Part shown: piece by piece, positions 52,488-60,846 of the stretch
How positions within the stretch are numbered: the first letter of the stretch is position 1
How the letters are laid out: every line of letters begins with the position of its first letter
From: Bacteroidia bacterium
GTDB taxonomy: Bacteria > Bacteroidota > Bacteroidia > Flavobacteriales > Schleiferiaceae
DNA: 64,000 nucleotides
Reading direction: 5' to 3'
Assembly: GCA_030424545.1 (NCBI GenBank)
Contig: JAUHWL010000003.1
Span: 291,810 to 355,809, forward strand
Translations under genes and position numbers: made by a program
The notes under the pieces: generated by a model
Databases searched by the model: none
What the model saw: the letters and a program-made list of their open reading frames with translations, nothing else
Told to the model about the DNA's origin: nothing

Positions 52488-53399
52488 TTAATTGACACTA
52501 TATTTTTCTCTATATGATGTAGGACTAATTCCTTCTCGCTTTTTGAATAGTCTTGAAAAATAAGGAGGGTATTCAAAGCCTAATTCGTAGGCTACTTCAG
52601 AAATCGTTTTATGAGGTTCCATCAACATGTTTTTGGCTTCGTCTATTAAGAAGAGTTGCAAATGTTCTGTGGAGGTTTTGCCTGTTTCTTTTTTCAAAGT
52701 ATCACTTAGATAGCGCTGCGAAACCGAAAGTTGCTCTGCTATTTGCTCAATGCTTGGAATACCTTTTTCATGTAATTGCCCTGAGTCAAAATACGATTCT
52801 AGCTGTTTGTTAAATTGCTCCAGCAAGTTATTAGATAGCTCCTTACGATGAATAAACTGCCTTTGGTAAAAGCGGTTGGCATATTTCAACAAGGTGCTTA
52901 GCTGAGAAATAATGATTTCTTTACTAAACTCATCTTGGTTGTTTTGGTATTCCAAATCAATACTTTCTACAATCGCTTCTATTTGCTTTTCTTCTTTAGG
53001 TGAAAGGTGTAATGCCTCGTTTACTGAATAAGAGAAGAATCCAAATTTCTTTATCTGATTTGCCAACTCAGTTCCTTTCAGAAAATCTTTATGAAAGTTG
53101 ATGGAAAAGCCTTTTTGCTCGAAAACTGCCGTTTCGTTCCATTGCAGCACTTGCCGAGGGGCAATAAAGAACAAAGCGCCATTGCTAAAGTCGTATTGGG
53201 TTCGGCCGTAAGTGAGATGGCCCTTTACAAACTTTTTAAAGCTAATGGTGTAACAATCGTTTGTGATGGGAGGTGAGCTCTCTTTTGGACACGGTAAAAA
53301 ACCATCATCAATGGCGCTAAACACACTAATCATGGGGTGCTCAGATGACGGAAGTTCCAGATACTCTAGATATGCTGATAGTGTATTGAAATGTTGCAT
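52488..53399 (-). CDS. AraC family transcriptional regulator
   Basis: A protein of 303 residues. The N-terminal cupin-like sensing domain (about 1-180) is unassigned (ALFFIAPRQVLQWNE, KGFSINFHKDFLKGTELANQIKKF). The C-terminal DNA-binding domain (about 205-300) carries two helix-turn-helix units, SIEQIAEQLSVSQRYLSDTLKKETG and TISEVAYELGFEYPPYFSRLFKKREGISPTSYREKY. It ends a minus-strand trio: the membrane-protein gene stops 1 nt upstream. It probably controls that operon, in which it is itself encoded (inference). Confidence 0.92.
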   Translation of the reverse strand: MQHFNTLSAYLEYLELPSSEHPMISVFSAIDDGFLPCPKESSPPITNDCYTISFKKFVKGHLTYGRTQYDFSNGALFFIAPRQVLQWNETAVFEQKGFSINFHKDFLKGTELANQIKKFGFFSYSVNEALHLSPKEEKQIEAIVESIDLEYQNNQDEFSKEIIISQLSTLLKYANRFYQRQFIHRKELSNNLLEQFNKQLESYFDSGQLHEKGIPSIEQIAEQLSVSQRYLSDTLKKETGKTSTEHLQLFLIDEAKNMLMEPHKTISEVAYELGFEYPPYFSRLFKKREGISPTSYREKYSVN

Positions 53400-53400
53400 C

Positions 53401-53913
53401 TTATTTTTTCATTTCTTGATTGGCCTTTAGTAATTCTTGCTTGTATTCATCAATTCGAGCATGAGCCAAACCGTCAATAAATAAAATTATGGTGAGCATA
53501 CCAATGGTGCTAATCATGCTTGCTCGCCAAATAGGTGTATTCACAAAATACAATACCACGACACAAGCTGCAATAATGAGCGGAATAGCCGTAAACACTA
53601 CGTTTTTATATTCTTTTAAAGTACCATCGGCACGTTCTATTTCCGAAGCCACAAATGCCACGGCATCTTCTTGAAAAGCTTTTTCAAACTGTGCGATTCT
53701 TGATTTGTTGGTAAAGAACAGACCTGCTCCAATAACCACTAATAGAATGCCCGCCACTGCAGTGGGGATGATATAGGCCTTGGCTAAATCGGTTTTACCC
53801 ACTTGCCCAATACCAATACTGGCCGCAATAAAGGCCAAACCAAAAAGAACAAAAAATGGCGTTGAAATGAGTTCTGCTTTTGCCCAATCGGTGGCTGCTT
53901 TTAGTATATCCAT
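53401..53913 (-). CDS. Four-helix membrane protein linked to SDR and AraC genes
   Basis: A protein of 170 residues with four hydrophobic helices: FFVLFGLAFIAASIGIG, IIPTAVAGILLVVIGAGLFF, VVFTAIPLIIAACVVVLYFV and ISTIGMLTIILFIDGLAHA. Charged segments between helices 2 and 3 (SRIAQFEKAFQEDAVAFVASEIERADGTLKEYK) are likely cytosolic. I do not recognise a family. It lies between the SDR gene (27-nt gap) and the AraC gene (1-nt gap), so it belongs to a three-gene unit of unknown purpose. Confidence 0.8.
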   Translation of the reverse strand: MDILKAATDWAKAELISTPFFVLFGLAFIAASIGIGQVGKTDLAKAYIIPTAVAGILLVVIGAGLFFTNKSRIAQFEKAFQEDAVAFVASEIERADGTLKEYKNVVFTAIPLIIAACVVVLYFVNTPIWRASMISTIGMLTIILFIDGLAHARIDEYKQELLKANQEMKK

Positions 53914-53940
53914 ATTTAAAATGAGTTATCCGTTTCTAAT

Positions 53941-54894
53941 TTAAAACTTCCAATATACATCCGTTTCTTTTTCAGATAAATTCCAAAGTTTTTTCGCTGC
54001 TGCTTTATCCTTGGCATGTGGTGCTAGGTAATGAGGTCCAACAGGACCAACCCAATTACTTCGTCCTGTAGGGCCATAAAATGCCGTTTGATCTAAATTG
54101 GGTTCTGTAGCACACATTAATTCGGGGTAGGCGCCCTTTTCTGCAGGTTGTGTCAAAGGTGATAATTTCATTAGACCAAAAATCATTTTCATCATCATGC
54201 TGCCACTTGTATTAATCAGGTTGGTTCTGGATGAACCAGGATGACACGCATAGGCTTTTACTCCCGTATTTCCTGATTCTGCTAATCGGTCTTGTAATTC
54301 GTATATGGCCATGATTTGCGCCAATTTACTTTGGCTATAAGCATCGTTAGCTGAATAATTTTTATCCCAGTTCAAATCGTCAAACTTAATGGCTTTGATG
54401 CCCATATCGTAGCCCATGCTGCCCACGGTTACAATACGGCCTTTTGATTTTTGAATCATAGGGAACAACAAGCCTTGAAGGGTAAAGTGCCCAAAAAAAT
54501 TCACACCCATTTGGCTTTCCCAGCCATCTTTGGTAAGTTTTTGTGTAGGAACTTGAGCGATGGCACCGTTGCACAACAAAGCATCAATACGATCTGCTTT
54601 TTCCAACACTTCGGATGCGGCTTTTTTAACGGAAGCTTGATCTCCCAAGTCCAGGGTAATATTAGATACATCTATGCTGTTGCTCAATTTTTCTTTTAAA
54701 GCCACGATAGTCTGTGCTGCTTTTTTTGGGTTGCGGTTTAGCATTACCACTTTTGCACCCTTCGTTAATAATATGCGTGCTGCTTCATAACCAGTGCCAC
54801 TTGTGGTGCCCGTTATCACGAATGTTTTCTCGCTTAAATCTTTTATTCTATCTGGTGTCCACCCTTGCTTACCAAATTGATTTTTAATGCTCAT
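53941..54894 (-). CDS. Short-chain dehydrogenase/reductase
   Basis: An NAD(P)-dependent oxidoreductase of 317 residues. The cofactor motif is TGTTSGTG (28-35), with R54 in the MLNRN position favouring NADP. The catalytic residues are S159 (VGSMG), Y186 and K190 (YSQSK). Its overall pattern resembles the protochlorophyllide-reductase/retinol-dehydrogenase-like subgroup often found in non-photosynthetic bacteria. It heads the trio with a membrane protein and an AraC regulator. Substrate unknown. Confidence 0.92.
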   Translation of the reverse strand: MSIKNQFGKQGWTPDRIKDLSEKTFVITGTTSGTGYEAARILLTKGAKVVMLNRNPKKAAQTIVALKEKLSNSIDVSNITLDLGDQASVKKAASEVLEKADRIDALLCNGAIAQVPTQKLTKDGWESQMGVNFFGHFTLQGLLFPMIQKSKGRIVTVGSMGYDMGIKAIKFDDLNWDKNYSANDAYSQSKLAQIMAIYELQDRLAESGNTGVKAYACHPGSSRTNLINTSGSMMMKMIFGLMKLSPLTQPAEKGAYPELMCATEPNLDQTAFYGPTGRSNWVGPVGPHYLAPHAKDKAAAKKLWNLSEKETDVYWKF

Positions 54895-54994
54895 TCTGTC
54901 TAGATTTTAATGAGACAAAGATCAGCACAGCAGTGGGCTACTACCTTATACACATTTTCAATATGTGTATACTTTTTGGTTTTTAAAAACACTC

Positions 54995-55036
54995 TTACAG
55001 CGGTATATAGCAATTGCGTTTAGTAAGACTTTGCAA
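54995..55036 (+). repeat. Dispersed repeat, copy C
   Basis: Forty-two nt, 35 identical to copy B at 52208-52249 and, in its last 29 nt, 23 identical to copy A at 50178-50206. It lies right at the 3' edge of the decayed barrel gene. Confidence 0.6.
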
Positions 55037-55038
55037 TA

Positions 55039-55517
55039 GGAACCGTAACCTCAGGGCTGAAACTTACGGCAAAATCAAAAGGTTTGTAATTTTCTGTATA
55101 ATCTGCTTTTTATTCTGGGTACTGCAAGTAGGCTACATGCACATGCGCTTCTTTTAGTAAAAAGCCAATTTTTAAGCCGCATTGATGAAAAACTTTGTTT
55201 TGTTGCCAAATGATGCACAGGCAAGTAGGGGCAATGTGTGACAGTTAAAATTATTATGATGCGTAACTTAACCTACATAATTACCCTGATCATCTTTTAC
55301 ATTTATATCTCCAGGATTACCTTTTTCTTCAAACGTCAAAATTGTACGCAAAGCAAATAATTTGGAAAAGTTATACTGAAAACTTAGACCTGCAGCGTAT
55401 CCGGTTTTTAGCGGGTCTTCGGGGTCTAGTAAACCGTTTCCCTTTAAATGTCATACTGGGGCCACCTTCTAAGCTGGCCAGTTCTAGAATAGAAAATGCT
55501 GTTTTTTGTGCAAGCAT
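55039..55517 (-). pseudogene. Decayed outer-membrane beta-barrel gene (PorT-like)
   Basis: Read on the minus strand from ATG 55517, the frame gives MLAQKTAFSILELASLEGGP, shifts near 55440, then reads NGLLDPEDPLKTGYAAGLSF, QYNFSKLFALRTILTFEEKG and NPGDINVKDDQGNYVG before an in-frame TAA at 55268-55270. The same frame continues past the stop with LPLLACASFGNKTKFFINA, shifts again near 55180 into GLKIGFLLKEAHVHVAYLQY, meets another stop, and ends with KPFDFAVSFSPEVTVPIAKS. These segments in order match the outer-membrane barrel (porin family, PorT-like) pattern. At least two frameshifts and two stops make it non-functional. Confidence 0.8.
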
Positions 55518-55626
55518 AAATTATAATTCGAAGTTTTGAATTGTTGTAGGATTAACCTTTATGAGGCCTGATTATTTTATAAATCTATAGAGATAATGTG
55601 GTTAGGAAACATTGTTCAACTTGCCT

Positions 55627-56415
55627 CTAAATATTGCCGTGATAAGTAAAAAAATCTTCTACTTCTTTTTGTTTTAAAAGTTTATCGGTGTATTGATCTA
55701 TCTGAGCACTTGTTAAAGGGGGAGAATCTATTTGCATAGACCGTAAGGAACCGTCTTTTTGTGGAGCAATAAGAATGGTGCGTCCTTGTTTTAGGTTAAA
55801 TAGCCGCATGTTAATAATGGCATAAGAATCTTGATTTGGACGAAGAAAAGCCACGTACTGAATAGTGTTTTGTTGGGTTTTATATTGTCCTTGCCCCATA
55901 TAATCTGGATGGTTTCTGGAAAATGCAAGCTTTTGTTGATGTGTGTAATTGGCAGTGTCTACAAAGTTGGTGAGCAGTATAATTTGAAAAAAAACTCTTT
56001 CATTCTCATCGCCTACAAAGGGTTTGGTTATATCACTCATTCCTACAAAAAAGGAGTTGTATAAAATGATTTTATCCTGAATGTGTTTTTCGTCTCCATC
56101 GCCATTAATACCAAATGTGCCAACGCCACCGAAACTTTTTTCTCCCAACAACGCGAAGCTTGGAGTGGGAAATACGCCAACTTCAAATGGTTTATTTGGT
56201 GGTAAAATGTTTCGTGCTTCTAAATCGGTTAGAAACTGTGCATTATCCCAGGTAGTAGAATCATTGCGGTTTTGTAGGTGCTCGTGTTCTTTTTCTAAAG
56301 TCCAATTTGCATCTTTTGTAGATGTGAGTTCAGTTTCAACCTCAGGTTTATTTTGCTGTGGTACGCATTTATGAAAGAATATTGAAATGGAGAAGAACAG
56401 TAAAACGTATTTCAT
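55627..56415 (-). CDS. Lipoprotein of unknown function
   Basis: A protein of 262 residues with a lipoprotein signal (YVLLFFSISIFFHKCVPQQ; C17 lipidated). A low-complexity Glu/Thr/Ser linker precedes the mature domain, which has NKPFEVGVFPTPSFALLGEKSFGGVGTFGINGDGDEKHIQDKIILYNS and VAFLRPNQDSYAIINMRLFNLKQGRTILIAPQKDGSLRSMQ. No motif identifies a family. It is likely attached to a membrane on the periplasmic side. It lies next to the decayed barrel gene and DUF2164. Confidence 0.7.
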   Translation of the reverse strand: MKYVLLFFSISIFFHKCVPQQNKPEVETELTSTKDANWTLEKEHEHLQNRNDSTTWDNAQFLTDLEARNILPPNKPFEVGVFPTPSFALLGEKSFGGVGTFGINGDGDEKHIQDKIILYNSFFVGMSDITKPFVGDENERVFFQIILLTNFVDTANYTHQQKLAFSRNHPDYMGQGQYKTQQNTIQYVAFLRPNQDSYAIINMRLFNLKQGRTILIAPQKDGSLRSMQIDSPPLTSAQIDQYTDKLLKQKEVEDFFTYHGNI

Positions 56416-56480
56416 AGTATGTATTTTAATTAATGGAAAACCTACATTTGTAATTTCATTTAACTTTTTAGAAAATCGCG

Positions 56481-56735
56481 TTACAATTCAATAAGGTCAT
56501 CCAAATCATAGTTTAATTCTTCCATACGATTCTCAAGTGCTTTTTTTGCATCAAAAACCCCTTTGTTGTAGAGCTTTCCGCCAACTTGCTGTAAGAAAAA
56601 GTTTAGTATTTGTTCAGCAGCAATCACACCGATTTCCTCATCTCGTTCTTTATGAAAGAAATAGATTAAATCTCTTTTAGCTGCTTCTTTCTCTTCTTCG
56701 GTAAGTCGGTCCCACATGCGTTTTTGTTGGCTCAT
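56481..56735 (-). CDS. DUF2164 family protein
   Basis: A small cytosolic protein of 84 residues that fits DUF2164: acidic, helical, with LTEEEKEAAKRDLIYFFHKERDEEIGVIAAEQILNFFLQQVGGKLYNKGVFDAKKALENRMEELNYDLDDLIEL covering its whole length. The YNKGVFDAK block is the family hallmark. Function unknown. Its ATG overlaps the stop of the upstream membrane-protein gene (ATGA), so the two are translationally coupled. Confidence 0.9.
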   Translation of the reverse strand: MSQQKRMWDRLTEEEKEAAKRDLIYFFHKERDEEIGVIAAEQILNFFLQQVGGKLYNKGVFDAKKALENRMEELNYDLDDLIEL

Positions 56736-57256
56736 TTTTTATTTAAAGGTTTAAGTTGTTTTTGTTTACTTAAAATTATTTCCTCAATAGTATTCATGCG
56801 GCCTTTAGTTATGCCTAAATCAAAAATAGACCAGGGTAATTTTGGCTTAGAAACTACGCGAACTTCTTTTTCTACATAGCTAAGTTTATAAATCTCCCCC
56901 ATCGAATGCCAACTCATATTGGTTTTAAAGCAGATGATGTTTTCATTGGCTGGCATTTCTGTAATGATAAACCCGTTTTTGGTTAATTGTATTTCTAATT
57001 GTTTTAGAAAATCAGCATGTACAGGGTTTTGCAATTCCACTTTTAAATATTGCTTTTTCAGCAAATCGGCAAAGGTAAAATTGGCTTTGTGCTTAAGTAG
57101 GGGATGAAACAAACCAACACCCGAAATTAAACTTACGGCCAAAATTTTCCAAAGTGGTGTTTGGTCATCAAAAATTTGGTTGAACGTAAATTCAACAAGG
57201 AAAAATACAGCAACGCATAGAATCCCAAAAAGGACAAAGTTTTTAGAAACCTTCAT
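56732..57256 (-). CDS. Small membrane protein upstream of DUF2164
   Basis: A protein of 174 residues from ATG 57256 (MKVSKNFVLFGILCVAVFFLVEF). An in-frame start at 57301 adds 15 residues and cannot be excluded. Two N-terminal membrane helices are followed by a cytosolic strand/helix domain (LQNPVHADFLKQLEIQLTKNGFIITEMPANENIICFKTNMSW). I do not recognise the family. It is coupled to the DUF2164 gene by a 4-nt overlap. Confidence 0.7.
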   Translation of the reverse strand: MKVSKNFVLFGILCVAVFFLVEFTFNQIFDDQTPLWKILAVSLISGVGLFHPLLKHKANFTFADLLKKQYLKVELQNPVHADFLKQLEIQLTKNGFIITEMPANENIICFKTNMSWHSMGEIYKLSYVEKEVRVVSKPKLPWSIFDLGITKGRMNTIEEIILSKQKQLKPLNKK

Positions 57257-57452
57257 GAAACATTTGAAATTGGTTTTGAGTAAAAATATGGGTTTACTCA
57301 AAACAAATCGGACATATTTAACCAGAGCATGAGCTAGTGCATTGGTTTTATACTTATTGCTTGATGCAGTATTTTACATGAAGTTAGTGCGCGATTGCAT
57401 CACGTACCTGATAATATTATTTAATAAAACAATAGTACTATTTCTAATTCAC

Positions 57453-57552
57453 TCCCCGCGTTAGGGATTGCAGCAATTGTTTGAGCTCTCCCGAAGAAAG
57501 CTTCGCTTTTTTGGGAAGCGAGTGCGGAAAGCGCGGCCGTAGGCAACGCCCC
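57453..57552. repeat. GC-rich hairpin-prone intergenic element
   Basis: About 100 nt that are far richer in G and C than anything around them. The core TCCCGAAGAAAGC and GCTTTTTTGGGA can fold into an imperfect hairpin, and GAGTGCGGAAAGCGCGGCCG follows. From memory, similar sequences occur between genes in other Bacteroidetes genomes, so it may be a dispersed repeat or a structured RNA end. I cannot verify copy number here. Confidence 0.45.
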
Positions 57553-57557
57553 AAATA

Positions 57558-57592
57558 AAAATCCCGCTCAGTTTTACACCGAGCGGGATTTT
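57558..57592 (-). terminator. Terminator after htpG
   Basis: AAAATCCCGCTC pairs perfectly with GAGCGGGATTTT around an 11-nt loop, giving a T-run on the minus strand 22 nt past the htpG stop. Confidence 0.88.
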
Positions 57593-57613
57593 GAAATTTA
57601 TATTTGAAACTAC

Positions 57614-59494
57614 TTACGCAATGGTCTCGTAGCTGCGGGCAATAAACTTGGTTAGCTCTTCGCCATGCAACAAGTTTTGTTGCAACTTGGCCAAGTCTAA
57701 TGCTTGGTTTACCAATGTTTGTTTGGCGTCTGCGTTTTCTTCGGCCAAAATTTTATTGGTTAGCGGGTGGTTGCTGTTTACCACTACATCGTACATTTCG
57801 GGCATATCGCCCATGCCCATCATGCCGCCACCAGTCATGCTCATTTCTTTCATTCTGCGCATAAATTCGGGCACAGTAATGGTAAATGGGGCATCGGTGC
57901 TATCCATATCTTCTAAACGTACGGTAAATTTCCCTTTCGGTATAATTTCTTCTAACGTACCTTTTAAGTTCTCTTTATCCTTATCAGAAAGCTGTGAAAC
58001 ACGATTGTCATCTTTCTTAATCAAGTTGTCAATCAAATCGGCATCAACACGGGCAAACGTTACGTTTTGGTTTTCGCCTTCTAACTTCTGAATCAAGTGA
58101 CCAACTATGGGGCTATCTAGCAACAACACATCGTATCCTTTTGCCTTGGCTTTTTCAATGTAACCGTGCTGTCCGTCTTTGTGTGCAGCGTATAGAATTA
58201 CAGTTTTGCCGTCTTTGTCAGTTTGATTTTCTTTTACCTTTTCTAAATATTCTTCAAACGTAGCAAAGGCACCATCCACACTTTGATACAACGCAAATTT
58301 TTGCGCTTTTTCAAAGAATTTTTGCTCGGTAAGCATACCATATTCAATAATAACTTTCATGTCATTCCACTTGGCCTCAAAATCGGCACGGTCGGCTTTA
58401 AACATGTCTTGTAGTTTATCGGCTACTTTTTTGGTAATGTGGCTGCTAATTTTTTTCACGTTGCCATCGCTTTGCAAATAGCTACGGCTTACGTTTAGCG
58501 GAATATCTGGACTATCTATTACCCCGTGAAGCAAGGTTAAAAAGTCGGGTACAATGCCTTCTACGCTATCGGTAACAAAAACTTGTTTTTGGAATAATTG
58601 AATTTTGTTGCGCTGTGGCTCTACGTTGGGTTTAATTTTGGGGAAGAACAAAATTCCTGTTAAATTAAACGGGTAGTCTACATTTAGGTGGATGTTGAAA
58701 AGCGGCTTTTCGAACGTCATGGGGTATAGTTCGCGGTAAAAAGCATCGTAATCTTCTGCTTTTAAATCGGCAGGTTTTTGTACCCAAGCTGGTTTCGGGT
58801 TGTTAATGATGTTCGGTTTTTTAACCGTTTCCATCTTTTCTTCTTCACCCTCGGCAGCAACATTTACTTTTTCTTCTTTTTCGCCAAACTGAATAGGGAT
58901 AGGCATAAATTTAGCGTACTTGTCTAGCAAGCCACCAATTTTGCTTTCTTCTAAAAAGTTTAAAGAATCTTCGGCAATGTGCAGCACTATTTCTGTACCG
59001 CGGTCTTCGCGGTCAATTTCGTTCATGTCGAACTCTGGGCTACCGGTGCAGCTCCAGTGTGCACCTTTACCGCCTTTATAGCTTTTGGTAAAGATTTCTA
59101 CGCGCTCGGCCACCATAAATGCCGAGTAAAAACCAAGACCAAAGCGGCCAATAATGTCAGCACCTTCTAGTTTGTCTTCGTATTTTTTTACAAATTCTTC
59201 GGCACCAGAAAAAGCCACTTGGTTAATGTATTTTTCAACCTCTTCGGCATTCATACCAATACCGCGGTCGCGGATGGTTAATGTTTTTTCTTCTTTGTTC
59301 AATTCAACATGAATGGTTAAATCGCCCAAATCACCTTTGGCTTCGCCAATGCGTGCCAAAGTTTGTAGTTTTTGTGTTGCATCTACCGCGTTAGAAACTA
59401 ACTCGCGTAGAAATATTTCGTGATCTGAATACAGGAATTTTTTAATGATCGGGAAGATGTTATCAGCCGTTACATTAATCTTACCAGTTGCCAT
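57614..59494 (-). CDS. htpG: Molecular chaperone HtpG (Hsp90)
   Basis: A dimeric ATP-dependent chaperone of 626 residues. The N-terminal GHKL ATPase domain carries FLRELVSNAVDA, IRDRGIGMNAEEV and DIIGRFGLGFYSAFMVA. The middle domain has NIHLNVDYPFNLTGILFFPK and NVSRSYLQSD. The C-terminal dimerisation domain contains a Met/Gly-rich loop (MKEMSMTGGGMMGMGDMPEMYD), normal in Bacteroidetes HtpG. Length is standard. A sigma-54-like element lies 36 nt upstream of its ATG. Confidence 0.97.
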   Translation of the reverse strand: MATGKINVTADNIFPIIKKFLYSDHEIFLRELVSNAVDATQKLQTLARIGEAKGDLGDLTIHVELNKEEKTLTIRDRGIGMNAEEVEKYINQVAFSGAEEFVKKYEDKLEGADIIGRFGLGFYSAFMVAERVEIFTKSYKGGKGAHWSCTGSPEFDMNEIDREDRGTEIVLHIAEDSLNFLEESKIGGLLDKYAKFMPIPIQFGEKEEKVNVAAEGEEEKMETVKKPNIINNPKPAWVQKPADLKAEDYDAFYRELYPMTFEKPLFNIHLNVDYPFNLTGILFFPKIKPNVEPQRNKIQLFQKQVFVTDSVEGIVPDFLTLLHGVIDSPDIPLNVSRSYLQSDGNVKKISSHITKKVADKLQDMFKADRADFEAKWNDMKVIIEYGMLTEQKFFEKAQKFALYQSVDGAFATFEEYLEKVKENQTDKDGKTVILYAAHKDGQHGYIEKAKAKGYDVLLLDSPIVGHLIQKLEGENQNVTFARVDADLIDNLIKKDDNRVSQLSDKDKENLKGTLEEIIPKGKFTVRLEDMDSTDAPFTITVPEFMRRMKEMSMTGGGMMGMGDMPEMYDVVVNSNHPLTNKILAEENADAKQTLVNQALDLAKLQQNLLHGEELTKFIARSYETIA

Positions 59495-59529
59495 AGTCTA
59501 TTTATTTTTAATAATGATGTGGGTGCTTC

Positions 59530-59545
59530 TTCAAGACGTGTGCCA
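59530..59545 (-). promoter_or_regulatory. Sigma-54-like promoter element before htpG
   Basis: On the minus strand TGGCAC-N5-TTGAA matches the -24/-12 consensus TGGCAC-N5-TTGCW with exact spacing and one mismatch, in the -12 GC. A start about 12 nt on would leave a 24-nt leader. CTGCCA-N13-TGGCAG (59559-59583 on the plus strand) lies upstream and could bind a regulator. No rpoN is in the window. Confidence 0.4.
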
Positions 59546-59669
59546 TGACATTTTTATCTGCCACTTTTGCACAATATGGCAGCAAATAGTGACAAATAAT
59601 TACCTGAAAAAGATTCTGCTCAACAAGGGAGAATAACTTATTTTTAGCGTTGGAATAAAAAGAGAAACG

Positions 59670-60674
59670 ATGTATAAATCAAAAATAACTGGAGTTGGAC
59701 ATTATGTTCCTGAAAACGTTGTAACCAATAACGATTTAGCCCAGCATATAGAAACAAGTGATGAATGGATAACCGAACGTACAGGTATTAAAGAGCGTAG
59801 GTGGGTAAAAGAAGGGGATAGCAACACCACCTCGGCCATGGGCTTAAAGGCTTCTAAAATGGCCATTGAAAATGCAGGCATTTCAAAAGATGATATAGAT
59901 TTTATTGTTTTTGCAACATTAAGTCCTGACTATTATTTCCCAGGGCCAGGCGTGCTTTTACAAAGAGATTTAGGCATTAAAGAAGTGGGTGCGTTAGATG
60001 TAAGAAATCAATGTTCTGGGTTCGTTTATGCCATTTCTGTTGCAGACCAATTTATAAAAACGGGTATGTATAAAAACATATTGGTGGTGGGTGCAGAGTT
60101 GCACAGCCCTGGGTTAGATAAAACCACAAGAGGGCGCGGAGTTTCTATAATTTTTGGTGATGGAGCGGGCGCAGTTATTTTACAAAGAAGCGATGACGAG
60201 AGCGGTATTTTATCTACCCATTTGCATAGCGAAGGACAACATGCCGAAGAATTGTGTTTGATTGGCCCGGCAACCAACCGTTGGGTAGATAAAATTATGG
60301 AGGCCAATGATCCTACCGATATTAGCTACTACCCCTATATGAACGGAAACTTTGTGTTTAAACACGCAGTAACCCGTTTTGCCGAAGTTATTGTAGAAGC
60401 TTTGCAGCAAAATAAAGTTAGACCAGAAGATATAGATATGCTTATTCCGCATCAAGCCAATTTGCGTATTAGCCAATTTATACAACGTAAAATGGGTCTG
60501 TCTGATGATCAAGTTTATAACAACATAATGCGTTATGGCAACACAACGGCAGCCTCTATACCTATTGCCTTGAGCGAGGCCTTGCAAGAAGGAAAAATTA
60601 AAAAAGGAGACCTTGTTTGTATGGCTGCTTTTGGCTCAGGCTTTACATGGGCAAGTGCGCTTATGAGGTGGTAA
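59670..60674 (+). CDS. fabH: 3-oxoacyl-ACP synthase III
   Basis: Starts fatty-acid synthesis by condensing an acyl-CoA with malonyl-ACP. It has 334 residues. The catalytic triad is C115 (QCSGFVYA), H261 (IPHQANLRI) and N291 (YGNTTAAS). The opening ITGVGHYVPENVVTN and TSDEWITERTGIKERRW are diagnostic of FabH-like ketoacyl synthases. Other fab genes are not adjacent, so a specialised KAS III role remains possible. It is divergent from htpG and has its own terminator. Confidence 0.92.
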   Translation: MYKSKITGVGHYVPENVVTNNDLAQHIETSDEWITERTGIKERRWVKEGDSNTTSAMGLKASKMAIENAGISKDDIDFIVFATLSPDYYFPGPGVLLQRDLGIKEVGALDVRNQCSGFVYAISVADQFIKTGMYKNILVVGAELHSPGLDKTTRGRGVSIIFGDGAGAVILQRSDDESGILSTHLHSEGQHAEELCLIGPATNRWVDKIMEANDPTDISYYPYMNGNFVFKHAVTRFAEVIVEALQQNKVRPEDIDMLIPHQANLRISQFIQRKMGLSDDQVYNNIMRYGNTTAASIPIALSEALQEGKIKKGDLVCMAAFGSGFTWASALMRW

Positions 60675-60698
60675 TTTAATTTGTATTTAAAAATTTCT

Positions 60699-60733
60699 AA
60701 GCCCGTTTACAGTTTGTAATCGGGCTTTTTTAT
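60699..60733 (+). terminator. Terminator after fabH
   Basis: AAGCCCGTTTACA pairs with TGTAATCGGGCTT (one mismatch) around a 3-nt loop and is followed by a T-run. Confidence 0.9.
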
Positions 60734-60846
60734 TTACACCTTTTTATTTATTTAAGATGTGATAATACTCATGTTTTATACTGATTAAATGCAGAAATGC
60801 CCTTGCATTCCTGTTGTAATTTCGTTCAGTAATTAGAAAGAATATC

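Larger units (their letters stand above)
54895..55626. other. 732-nt gene-poor stretch with a decayed gene
   Basis: The stretch lacks an intact gene. It holds dispersed-repeat copy C (54995-55036), the broken outer-membrane barrel gene (about 55039-55517) and about 100 nt of AT-rich DNA next to the lipoprotein gene. No RNA gene or intact promoter is seen. Confidence 0.7.
57302..57613. other. 312-nt spacer with a GC-rich structured element and the htpG terminator
   Basis: The first 150 nt are AT-rich and empty to my eye. From 57453 to 57552 the base composition becomes clearly GC-rich with hairpin potential (listed separately). The htpG terminator follows. No tRNA or recognised RNA family is seen. 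Confidence 0.55.

Noticed and set aside
55342..55539. 65-codon plus-strand open frame
   Set aside because: It is the antisense shadow of the decayed barrel gene, whose minus-strand fragments match a protein family.
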